Under the pieces are notes generated by a model, which ran no database searches, was not told the DNA's origin, and saw only the letters and a list, made by a program, of their open reading frames with translations. Both the position numbers and the translations under genes were made by a program. This document shows, in pieces, positions 6,735 to 14,522 of a stretch of DNA of 31,261 nucleotides; the stretch's first letter is position 1; every line of letters starts with the position of its first letter. Source of the stretch: CAYJPV01 sp964396055 (GTDB lineage Bacteria > Acidobacteriota > Vicinamibacteria > Vicinamibacterales > JAKQTR01); NCBI GenBank assembly GCA_964396055.1, contig CAYNDV010000042.1, positions 1-31,261 of the forward strand, written 5' to 3'.

Positions 6735-9653
6735 TCAGGCGCCCGACGCGCCCGCCCGGGCCGCCGCCGGCGCCGGGAAGGTCAGCGTGAACGTGGTGCC
6801 CTCGCCCACGCGGCTCTCGCAGCTGAGCGTGCCGTCGTGCTCGCGGACGATGCCGTAGGTGATCGACAGGCCGAGGCCGGTGCCCTGGCCCAGGGACTTG
6901 GTGGTGAAGAAGGGATCGTAGATCCGCGACAGGTGCTCGGGCGGGATGCCCGGGCCCGTGTCGCCGACCTGCACCGCGGCGCCGTCCAGGGCGCCCCGGG
7001 TCGCGATCGACAGCCACCCGCCCTTGGGCATCGCGTCCCGGGCGTTGATGAAGAGGTTCAGGAAGACCTGCTGGAGCTTGTGCTCCACACCGGCGACGAT
7101 GACCGGAGCCGGACTCAGGTCGCGCCGCACCTGGATGTTGACCGCCTTGAGCTGGTGCTCGAGCAGCGACAGCACGTCGTTGATGACCGCGTTGAGATCG
7201 ACCGGGCCCCGCTCCTGCGCCGCGTGGCCGCCCCGCGCGAGGGTGAGCAAGCCGTTGACGATCTTCGCCGCCCGGAAGGTCTGGCGCTCGATTTTCTCGA
7301 GCAGCTTCGTATCCGGCGCCTCGGGATCGGCGCGCTCGAGCAGCATCTGCGTGTAGCTGGAGATGCCGGTCAGCGGCGTGTTCACCTCGTGGGCCACGCC
7401 CGCGGCCAGCAGGCCGATCGACGCCATCTTGTCGGCGATCTGCAGCTGCTCCTCCAGGCGCGCCCGGGCCGTCACATCTTCGAACGCGAGGATCCAGCCG
7501 CCCCGCGCCACGCCGGTCAGCTGCCCCTGCAGCGGCACCACCGCGACGTTCACCAGCAGGTCCCGGTCGGCGCGGCTGCGGGGCGCCGCGAACGGCACCC
7601 GGTACAGCTCGGCGCCCTCCGGCGAGTCCCGCCGCGCCGATCGCAGGGCATCGCCCACGGCGGCGGGCAGCACGTCGCCCAGGGGCCGGCCCAACACGTC
7701 CTCGCGCGTGAGCCCGCTCATCGCCTCGAGGGCCCGGTTCCACCGCACCACCCGGTCGCCCTCGTCCACGACAGCCAGCCCGTCGTCGAGCGACTCGAGG
7801 ATGTTCTCGTTGAACTGCCGCATCCGTTCGACTTCGTCCGCCTGCTGGCGCAGCTGGCGGTAGAGCCGCCCGTTCTCGAGCGCGGTCCCGAGCTGCGCCG
7901 CCACGGCCACCAGCAGCGCCATGTCCTCGCTGCTCAGAGGCTCCGCCCGGTCCTTGCGGCCGATGGCGAGCAGCGCGATCGTGGTCTGCTTCGAGACGCA
8001 GGGCACGAAGTAGTAGATGCCCCGATCGCGCCAGAACTCCACCTCGTCGTTCGCGAACCGCCGCGCGATCAACGGGTCGTCGAGAGCCACCACCTGCCCC
8101 GCGTCCAGCCGCGCGCCGATGCCCGACGCGCACGCCAGGGCCGGCGGATCGGAGACGAATCCGCTCGCCCGCAGGGGCCGGTACGACTCGGGGCCGTCGG
8201 CCCGGAGCATCACCGCCATCCGATCCACCACCAGGGTCTCGGAGACGCGCGTCACGAGGCGTTCGGCGAGACGCGTGATGTCGAGGTCGGTGCTCAGATC
8301 GCGGGCGAAGCCGACCAGGGCCCGCCGGTAGTCGTACCGGTCGCGGTAGAACGCCCGGTCGAGGGCCGACTGGATGAGGTCCTTGATGGGCCGGGCCAGC
8401 AGCACCACGACCGTGGTGGCCAGCACCGCGACAATCGTGTTGTAGCGCGGCGTGCCCTGCACGAACACCCACCCCGCCAGGCGCAGCAGCACGGCGTAGA
8501 CCGCGACGACCGCCGAAATCGCGGCCACGTACACCAGGCTGCGCTTGACGATCACCTCGACGTCCATCAGCCGGTACCGGACGATGGCCGACGCGAAGGC
8601 AAGCGGGATGAGCCCGAGGGGCAGGGCCAGCAGTTCCATCCGCACCGAGGGGGTCGCTCCGAGCGCAAACGGCACGGCATACCCGGCCGCGAACGGCGCG
8701 CCGCCCAGCAGCGTGCCCCACACGATCCAGCGCAGCTGCCGCCGGGCCGTCACCGACCGGACGTGGGCCAGGGCGCCCAGCAGGACCAGGAAGCCGCCCC
8801 CGATGCAGAGTGACAGGTACGCGGGTTCGGCCCGATCCAGCAGGGCCACCACCCGGATGAGCGACGAGTCGGCGTCGAGCCGCGCCACCGCCATGATGCG
8901 CGCCGCCGCCATCAGCAGGGCGGGCACGTAGACGAGCGGCAGCAGCCGCGCGCCGAGCGGCGTCCGTGCCCAGGCTCGGCTCCGATCCGGGAAGACCAGC
9001 GTGAAGTGCAGCAGCAGCGGCGGCAGGACGAGCGTGGCCACCACGTCGGCCCAGTAGAAGACCCAGTCGAGGAAATCGAACCGCCCGGCGAACGAAAACG
9101 TGAAGACCCCGAAAAACGCGACCGTGAGCCAGAAGAAGTGCAGCGACGCCTGGTCGCCCGGCCGGCGCAACCGCACGGCCGCGCCCACCAGCAGCGTGAA
9201 GATGCCCACCGCCGCGAGGACGAAGTACAGGACGCTGTTGCCCTGCGGGATGGGCGCCAGCTGCACCTGGACGACTTCCCGGCTCCCCAGGCGGAGCAAC
9301 GTGTAGGTGAACCGCTCGTCGGCGGTGGCCGCGTGCGCCGCAGCAACGACGTCGCCCGGGCTCTCAACGGGCTGTCCGTTGATCGCCAGCAGCACGTCCC
9401 CGACGCGCACGCCAGCCCGCGCGGCGGTCGACTGCGCGCTGAGTTCCCCTGCGGTCACGCCCTGCGCGCGCGACACCCACAGGACGCCATCCTCGAGTTC
9501 CCGCCACGTCGCCCGCACCGCCACGTTGGCGAAGCCGAGCACGAGGAGGGCGACGACCACCGCGAGCGCGGCAAACCAGCCCCAGGTGCTGTTGATGCGG
9601 CCAGACGCTCCCTGGCGCCGGCCCTCATCCACCCGCATCTGGTTGTCAGGCAT
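6735..9653 (-). CDS. Membrane sensor histidine kinase with PDZ, multi-TM, GAF and PAS domains
   Basis: About 972 residues from the ATG at 9653; a later ATG at 9638 is possible, and the frame is also open further upstream. Order: a membrane segment (about 26-46), a PDZ-like domain (about 62-135, with AGVRVGDVLLAINGQPV), then several hydrophobic segments (about 140-425). A GAF domain follows (about 455-595) and a PAS domain (about 612-730). HisKA has H755 in GVAHEVNTPL. The HATPase has an N box (NLFINARDAM), GDTGPGIP and GTGLGLSI. It should autophosphorylate H755 and pass phosphate to the adjacent NtrC-type regulator. A PDZ domain placed just after the first membrane segment suggests sensing of envelope peptides or protein C-termini, but that is inference. 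Confidence 0.9.
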   Translation of the reverse strand: MPDNQMRVDEGRRQGASGRINSTWGWFAALAVVVALLVLGFANVAVRATWRELEDGVLWVSRAQGVTAGELSAQSTAARAGVRVGDVLLAINGQPVESPGDVVAAAHAATADERFTYTLLRLGSREVVQVQLAPIPQGNSVLYFVLAAVGIFTLLVGAAVRLRRPGDQASLHFFWLTVAFFGVFTFSFAGRFDFLDWVFYWADVVATLVLPPLLLHFTLVFPDRSRAWARTPLGARLLPLVYVPALLMAAARIMAVARLDADSSLIRVVALLDRAEPAYLSLCIGGGFLVLLGALAHVRSVTARRQLRWIVWGTLLGGAPFAAGYAVPFALGATPSVRMELLALPLGLIPLAFASAIVRYRLMDVEVIVKRSLVYVAAISAVVAVYAVLLRLAGWVFVQGTPRYNTIVAVLATTVVVLLARPIKDLIQSALDRAFYRDRYDYRRALVGFARDLSTDLDITRLAERLVTRVSETLVVDRMAVMLRADGPESYRPLRASGFVSDPPALACASGIGARLDAGQVVALDDPLIARRFANDEVEFWRDRGIYYFVPCVSKQTTIALLAIGRKDRAEPLSSEDMALLVAVAAQLGTALENGRLYRQLRQQADEVERMRQFNENILESLDDGLAVVDEGDRVVRWNRALEAMSGLTREDVLGRPLGDVLPAAVGDALRSARRDSPEGAELYRVPFAAPRSRADRDLLVNVAVVPLQGQLTGVARGGWILAFEDVTARARLEEQLQIADKMASIGLLAAGVAHEVNTPLTGISSYTQMLLERADPEAPDTKLLEKIERQTFRAAKIVNGLLTLARGGHAAQERGPVDLNAVINDVLSLLEHQLKAVNIQVRRDLSPAPVIVAGVEHKLQQVFLNLFINARDAMPKGGWLSIATRGALDGAAVQVGDTGPGIPPEHLSRIYDPFFTTKSLGQGTGLGLSITYGIVREHDGTLSCESRVGEGTTFTLTFPAPAAARAGASGA

Positions 9654-9878
9654 CAGTTTAGTGCTCACGGTGCAACAGGGATCCCAAAGCAATCGCCATA
9701 CCACAGGAACGGAGAGCTGGCGCTGCCATAAGTATCGGTCTGACAAGGACTTGACTGCACATTCCTGCACGGATGGCAGTCCCGTCATCCGGGATTCCGG
9801 ACCACTGCTTCAAGGAACCGGATCGGGGGACAAGTGCAGGGAATCCCGGCCCAGGGACCGCGGGCCAAGGACGGGGGA
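9654..9878. other. Intergenic region with a long inverted repeat
   Basis: This 225-nt gap separates the histidine-kinase start from the stop of the outer-membrane gene. It contains an exact 10-bp inverted repeat, CCGGGATTCC at 9789-9798 and GGAATCCCGG at 9840-9849, around a 41-nt loop. Just after the outer-membrane gene's stop, four weakly similar heptads lie in register (9852-9879; minus-strand GTCCCCC, GTCCTTG, GCCCGCG, GTCCCTG). They may be a decayed array. No convincing promoter for the kinase gene was identified by eye. Confidence 0.5.
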
Positions 9879-11786
9879 CTAGAACCGCACCCGGACGCCG
9901 CCCACGACACGCTTGGGCGGATCCACGACCATCAACTCGTCGAAAACCGAGCGTTCGCCCATCGGATCACGGAACAGGTTGCGCACGGAGACGAGCACTT
10001 CCCACTCCGTGGACGTGAAATCCATGAACGGCAGCGACTGGTACACCTGCACGTCGAACCGCGCGTCCAGCCCGGGGTTCTGGAGGCTGTCGTCCTCGCG
10101 GGCGAACGCGGTGTTGATCTTGTAGAGGACGAAGACGCGCGTCGCGGTGAACGGGATATCGGTTTCCACCGACGTGGTCAGGTCATGGAACCGATCGAGG
10201 CTCGCCGGGTTCCCGACGAACCACGGCGTCGCCGCGCCGCCGGCTGGCAGCGACGACCACCGGGTGGTGGTCAGCGAGTAGTCCACGGATCCACGGATGC
10301 CGGCGATGAGGGGCCGGCTCACGCTGAACGTCCAGCCGCGCGCGCTCATGTCGCCGACCGTGGCCACGTAGTAGTGGCCGAGGCTGGCCGTCGGCCGCGT
10401 GTAGGACGGCGCGGCGAACACCGCGCCCATCTGATCATCCACCCGCTGGTAGAACGTCCGGAACCCCACCACGAACTGCTTGGACACGCGTTCCACCGCC
10501 ACTTCGAAGTGGTCGGTCGTCTGGGCGCGGAAGCCGTCGCGGTCGGACCACGGCGAGAAGCTGTGCTGGGCCGGCAGCCACGAATTGCCCGGGACGGCCG
10601 CGGACGGCAGCAGGTCGTCGGCGCCGGGGGCCGTGGCCCGGCGCGAGATGATGGTCCGCACGCGGAAGGAGCGCCCGGGCATCAGCGTCATGGCCACACG
10701 GGGGCTCCACAGGCCCTCCGTCGAGACGTAGTCCTGCCACGCGTACGCCAGTCCGTAGCTCAACGCGAGCTGACGGCCGACGGTCCACTCGTCCACGCCG
10801 TACACCGACCCGATAGACCTCGTGCCGTTGGTGATCGCCGCGAGGCCAAGCACGTTGGCGCTCTGGAGTTGCTGGGTCCCATAGGCCAGGCCGCCGGAGT
10901 AGCGGTGCGCGCCGGCCACGCGGCCGTCGAACGCCCCCGACAGGAACCACGATCCCAGTTCGCCCTGCCGCATGGCGCCGCGGACGCTCCAGGCGCCCCA
11001 GTTGGCCACGGGCGCCCCGAGCGCCACATACGTCACGCTGGCAGCCGCAAAGGTCGACGACGAGAGGAAGTCCGAGTCCGCGCCGAAGGCGCCGGTCGTG
11101 ACGAAGTTGACCTGGCCGCTCAGCGGGAACGCGTCGAAGAGCGACGACGACGCGCGCATCGAGGACTGGAAGGCCTGGCCGAATCGCGCCGCCTCGCCGT
11201 CCGAGGGGGGCTCGTCCGGCAGGACCGCTGCGGCGTCGACCGTCTTGAGGACGCTGCGCTTGAGATGCCGCAACCGCCACGCCGTCTCGCTGTGGTCGTG
11301 GTCGGCGTCGGCCGGGTCGCCGGCCGCGGCGGAGACCGGCGCCGCGTCGAACGGCGACATGCCCGCCACCAGCACAGCGGGCCCCGCGGCCGCCGGGCGG
11401 GCGTGCACCCCCTGCAGCGCCACGGAGACCAGCGCGGCCGCCGTGCCGCGCACCTCCACGACCTGCCGGCGGGACGGGGCGTAGCCCTCGAGGTGGACGC
11501 GGACGGTGTAGGCGCCCAGGGGGAGGGACTCCAGCGAGAAGCGCCCCTGGCGGTCAGTCAGGGCGAACGCGACGGTGGACCCGAGGGCCGAGACCATCGC
11601 TCCCGCGAGCGGACGGCCGGCGTCGTCGAGGACGACGCCGTTGATCATGCCCTGGGTGGCGGCGCGGGCGACAGTGGTCTGCAGGCGCGGGATCTGCACC
11701 CGCTCCTGCCGGGCGTCTGCGCCAGGTACGGGAGCGACGAGGACGAGGACGGCCGCCGAGGCCACGAACGTGGAAAGGCGTGTCAT
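9879..11786 (-). CDS. Outer-membrane beta-barrel protein with N-terminal carboxypeptidase-regulatory-like domain (TonB-receptor-like)
   Basis: 635 residues from the ATG at 11786, chosen because it gives a normal signal peptide (residues 1-25, ending APVPGADA). A carboxypeptidase-regulatory-like beta-sandwich follows (about 45-120: INGVVLDDAGRPLAGAMV, GRFSLESLPLGAYTVRV). The rest is rich in alternating aromatic/polar strands typical of a barrel and ends in VRVRF; a terminal Phe is the usual BAM recognition signature. It resembles the Oar/SusC-like TonB-dependent receptors common in Acidobacteriota and Bacteroidota, but those are often about 1000 residues. Only about 70 residues lie where a plug of 100 or more would be expected, and no TonB box was seen. 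It could be a plugless porin-like barrel. Its stop codon lies in CTAG. Confidence 0.75.
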   Translation of the reverse strand: MTRLSTFVASAAVLVLVAPVPGADARQERVQIPRLQTTVARAATQGMINGVVLDDAGRPLAGAMVSALGSTVAFALTDRQGRFSLESLPLGAYTVRVHLEGYAPSRRQVVEVRGTAAALVSVALQGVHARPAAAGPAVLVAGMSPFDAAPVSAAAGDPADADHDHSETAWRLRHLKRSVLKTVDAAAVLPDEPPSDGEAARFGQAFQSSMRASSSLFDAFPLSGQVNFVTTGAFGADSDFLSSSTFAAASVTYVALGAPVANWGAWSVRGAMRQGELGSWFLSGAFDGRVAGAHRYSGGLAYGTQQLQSANVLGLAAITNGTRSIGSVYGVDEWTVGRQLALSYGLAYAWQDYVSTEGLWSPRVAMTLMPGRSFRVRTIISRRATAPGADDLLPSAAVPGNSWLPAQHSFSPWSDRDGFRAQTTDHFEVAVERVSKQFVVGFRTFYQRVDDQMGAVFAAPSYTRPTASLGHYYVATVGDMSARGWTFSVSRPLIAGIRGSVDYSLTTTRWSSLPAGGAATPWFVGNPASLDRFHDLTTSVETDIPFTATRVFVLYKINTAFAREDDSLQNPGLDARFDVQVYQSLPFMDFTSTEWEVLVSVRNLFRDPMGERSVFDELMVVDPPKRVVGGVRVRF

Positions 11787-11811
11787 CTGTGCTCGACTCC
11801 CCGGCGAGGCC

Positions 11812-11838
11812 GCGCGGGCCGGTGGGTCCGGCCCGCGC
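11812..11838. other. Strong GC hairpin between two minus-strand genes
   Basis: A perfect 11-bp stem (11812-11822 with 11828-11838) encloses a 5-nt loop, TGGGT. It lies in the 106-nt gap between the secreted-protein gene and the outer-membrane gene. No T-tract follows on either strand, so it may be a Rho-assisted terminator, a processing site or an mRNA-stabilising structure. A separate 17-bp near-palindrome (GCGGCACC-C-GGTGCCGC) is at 11869-11885, just after the upstream gene's stop. Confidence 0.7.
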
Positions 11839-11892
11839 ACCCGTGCCGTCTGGGGAAACCGCGGGGAGGCGGCACCCGGTGCCGCTCCCTTC

Positions 11893-12990
11893 TTACGACG
11901 CGACCGAGAACGGAATGTTCCGGGTCATGGTCTTGCCCGACAGCTTATCGGTGACCTTGACCTCGAGCCGGTACTCGCCCTCGGGGAAGCTGCCCAGCGG
12001 GACCGACTGCCCGGCCACCAGCTGGTGTCCGGCCGCCGGGTCGAACTGCGGCGGCAGGGTGGACGCATTGAAGTTCTGCGGGTTCGTCTTGTTGAAGAAC
12101 TTCTCGCCCTTCTCGGCCTTCTCGTCCTTCTGGTAGAACCCGTATTCCACCGAGACGTCAGGCTTCTTGTTGGCGTCCTGCTGCGTGTTGTAGACGATGA
12201 ACACGATCGACAGCTCGTCGGCCTTCTTGAAGTTCGTCGACATCGCCGGCGTGATCTTCGTCATGCCCAGCGTGTAGGGCTGCTCGATCATTTCCTGGCG
12301 CGTCAGCGGGGCCGCGAGCGGCTCCACGTTGGACGCCACGATGATGGAGCTGGTTGCCAGCTCGCCGTTCCAGAAGTCCGGGACGGTCACGGCCTGCTTC
12401 AGGACGCCGGTCTTGACGGTGGCGTTCTTGTCCTTCTTGTCCTTGCCGACCGGCGGCCGTTCCTTGGTGACGACGATCACGTCGTAGTCGCCCGTGGGCA
12501 CCGAGAACGCACGGCTCAGCTGGTAGGGCTTGCCGGCGGCCGGGGCCTTGAGGTCCACGAAGTACACGTCCTCGAACGCGAACTCGGGCTTCTGGTTCTT
12601 GTCCTTGCCCTTGTCCTTCTTGTCGCCTGCCGCCGGTGCCGCGGCGGCGGCGGCCGCCGCCGCGCCCTTGGCCACGACCCGCAGGTACACCGTGGCCGAC
12701 GGCGTCGGCAGGTGCTCGGCGGGAATCGAGATGGTGAAGGGCACGTAGGTCCGGCCTTCCTGGGCCTTCAAATAATCGTTCTGGAAGGTCATCGTCACGT
12801 CGGTCGGCGTCGGGAGGCCGGCCTGCGCGTCGTCGGCGATCTTCAGCGCGATCTTGATCTCTTCCTGCTGCGCCTTCTCGAGCTTCTTGTCTTTCTTCTG
12901 TTCCTGAGCCAGAACGGGGCTGACTGACGCCGCGGACGCCACGAAGAGCGCCACGGTGAGCGGCGTCAGCACCCACCGACGGATATGCAT
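11893..12990 (-). CDS. Secreted Lys/Ala-rich protein of unknown function
   Basis: 365 residues. The ATG at 12990 is preceded by GGGAGAG at good spacing and gives a clear signal peptide ending SPVLAQEQ, so the protein is exported. A Lys/Glu-rich helix follows, then beta-rich segments, then a low-complexity insert of nine alanines with KKDKGKDKNQK. The C-terminal part has EGEYRLEVKVTDKLSGKTM, a beta-sandwich-type ending seen in exported Acidobacteriota proteins. No enzyme motif or lipobox is visible. It has its own near-consensus promoter and is probably well expressed. The outer-membrane barrel gene lies downstream on the same strand beyond a strong hairpin, so a functional link is possible but not shown. 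Confidence 0.85.
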   Translation of the reverse strand: MHIRRWVLTPLTVALFVASAASVSPVLAQEQKKDKKLEKAQQEEIKIALKIADDAQAGLPTPTDVTMTFQNDYLKAQEGRTYVPFTISIPAEHLPTPSATVYLRVVAKGAAAAAAAAAPAAGDKKDKGKDKNQKPEFAFEDVYFVDLKAPAAGKPYQLSRAFSVPTGDYDVIVVTKERPPVGKDKKDKNATVKTGVLKQAVTVPDFWNGELATSSIIVASNVEPLAAPLTRQEMIEQPYTLGMTKITPAMSTNFKKADELSIVFIVYNTQQDANKKPDVSVEYGFYQKDEKAEKGEKFFNKTNPQNFNASTLPPQFDPAAGHQLVAGQSVPLGSFPEGEYRLEVKVTDKLSGKTMTRNIPFSVAS

Positions 12991-13038
12991 GATGACAACT
13001 CTCCCAATATGCCTCCCACCATGGCAGGCCACATGCCC

Positions 13039-13067
13039 ATAATAGGCCCAACCCCCGATGCTGTCAA
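13039..13067 (-). promoter_or_regulatory. Near-consensus sigma-70 promoter for the secreted-protein gene
   Basis: On the minus strand, TTGACA (13067-13062) is followed by a 17-bp spacer and TATTAT (13044-13039). The predicted start of transcription is near 13030, giving a leader of about 40 nt that contains GGGAGAG before the ATG at 12990. A six-of-six -35 box with ideal spacing is striking in such GC-rich DNA. The rest of this divergent 174-nt gap, up to glgC at 13165, shows no equally clear plus-strand promoter. Confidence 0.8.
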
Positions 13068-13164
13068 AGTTTACGGGCCGCAGCCCGGGCGGGCCCTGTG
13101 ATAGGATTGGCGTGCTGTCGACGGCTCCCCAGCCCCCGGTCCCGCAAGGCGGCAGGTCACTCCC

Positions 13165-14442
13165 ATGTTCGACGACGTCCTGGTTATCGTGCTGGCTGGG
13201 GGCGCCGGTGAACGGCTCTCGCCGCTCACCCGCGACCGCGCCAAACCGGCGGTCTATTTCGGTGGTCCTTACCGGATCATCGACTTCGTCCTGAGCAACT
13301 GCATCAACTCCGGCCTGCGCCGGGTCTTCATCGCCACCCAGTACAAGTCCCTCTCCCTGAACCGCCACATCCGGCAGGCCTGGAGCGTCGTGTCGGAGGA
13401 ACTGGGGGAGTTCATCGAGATCCTGCCGCCCCAGAAGCGGGTGGGCGACGACTGGTACCTCGGGACGGCCGATGCGGTGTATCAGAACCTGTACTCCATC
13501 GAGCGGGAGACCCCCCGCCACGTCGTCGTCCTGGCCGGCGATCACGTGTACAAGATGGACTACATCAAGATGGTCAAGGCCCACCTGCACCACGGGGCCG
13601 GGCTGACCATCGCCGGGATCGAGGTGCCGCGCGACGAGGCGACCCGCTTCGGCGTGCTGCAACTGGACGGCGACAACCGGGTGGTGGGCTTCCAGGAAAA
13701 GCCCCTGGACCCGGCGCCGATCCCGGGGATGCCGGACGTGGCGCTGGCGTCGATGGGCATCTACGTGTTCGACACCAGCGTCCTCGTCGACGCCCTGCAC
13801 GCCGACCGCCAGCGGGAAACGTCCCACGACTTCGGCAAGGACATCATCCCGGCGCTGGTCTCGGCGGGCACGGTGCCCATCTACACCTACCCCTTCTACG
13901 ACGAGAACCGGAAGGCGGCGAAGTACTGGCGGGACATCGGGACGCTCGACGCGTTCTACGAGGCGAACCTGGACCTGGTGCAGGTGAACCCCGAGTTCAA
14001 CCTGTACGACGCCTCGTGGCCGATCCGCACGTACCAGCCCCAGGCGCCCCCGGCCAAGTTCGTGTTCGCCGAGGAGGGCGAGCGGTGCGGCCACGCCCTC
14101 GACTCGGTCATCTCGGCGGGCTGCATCATCTCGGGCAGCCGCATCGTCGGCAGCGTCCTGAGCCCGAACGTCCGGGTCCACAGCTACTGCCACATCGAGC
14201 GCAGCATCCTGATGCCGGGCGTGAAGGTGAACCGCCACGCTCGCATCCGGCGCGCGATCATCGACCGCGACGTCGAGATTCCGCGGGGCGCGCTCATCGG
14301 CTACAACGAGGAAGAGGACCGGCGGCGCCACACGGTGAGCGAGGACGGCGTGGTGGTGGTCAGCGTCGGTGAAACACCGTTTGTCGGAGACATCCCGCCG
14401 CCGGCGCTCCAGCGCGAGCGCGCCGCCGACGCGCGGGGATGA
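13165..14442 (+). CDS. glgC: Glucose-1-phosphate adenylyltransferase (ADP-glucose pyrophosphorylase)
   Basis: 425 residues; GlgC proteins are usually about 420-430. It makes ADP-glucose from ATP and glucose-1-phosphate, the committed step of glycogen synthesis. The nucleotidyltransferase signature runs from LAGGAGERLSPLTRDRAKPA into the YFGGPYRIIDF block (residues 10-41). The catalytic Asp is D126 in LAGDHVYKMDY, and the glucose-1-phosphate-binding Lys is K179 in GFQEKP. The C-terminal third is a left-handed beta-helix (SVISAGCIISGSRIVGSVLS onward). It is the first gene of a rightward set with eno and the mutase; the gap to eno is 80 nt. No other glycogen gene is in the window. Confidence 0.95.
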   Translation: MFDDVLVIVLAGGAGERLSPLTRDRAKPAVYFGGPYRIIDFVLSNCINSGLRRVFIATQYKSLSLNRHIRQAWSVVSEELGEFIEILPPQKRVGDDWYLGTADAVYQNLYSIERETPRHVVVLAGDHVYKMDYIKMVKAHLHHGAGLTIAGIEVPRDEATRFGVLQLDGDNRVVGFQEKPLDPAPIPGMPDVALASMGIYVFDTSVLVDALHADRQRETSHDFGKDIIPALVSAGTVPIYTYPFYDENRKAAKYWRDIGTLDAFYEANLDLVQVNPEFNLYDASWPIRTYQPQAPPAKFVFAEEGERCGHALDSVISAGCIISGSRIVGSVLSPNVRVHSYCHIERSILMPGVKVNRHARIRRAIIDRDVEIPRGALIGYNEEEDRRRHTVSEDGVVVVSVGETPFVGDIPPPALQRERAADARG

Positions 14443-14522
14443 GCGGCACCGCCGGGCCGGAGCCGGCCGCGGCCACCGCGTCGGTTGTTCGTGGTCATCA
14501 CATCAGTCGATCGAGGTTCGCA

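Noticed and set aside
6669..8813. 714-residue plus-strand open frame opposite the PDZ kinase
   Set aside because: Antisense shadow with no recognisable motif; the kinase has intact catalytic boxes on the other strand.
12991..14331. Long minus-strand open frame running opposite glgC and joined to the secreted protein
   Set aside because: It is an antisense shadow in GC-rich DNA. The secreted protein has a clear promoter, ribosome-binding site and signal peptide at 12990, and glgC is unmistakable on the other strand.
14439..14522. Upstream ATG start for enolase overlapping the glgC stop
   Set aside because: The added residues have no homology to enolase N-termini, while the ATG at 14523 has a GAGG at proper distance and starts the conserved MKISKVQGREI.
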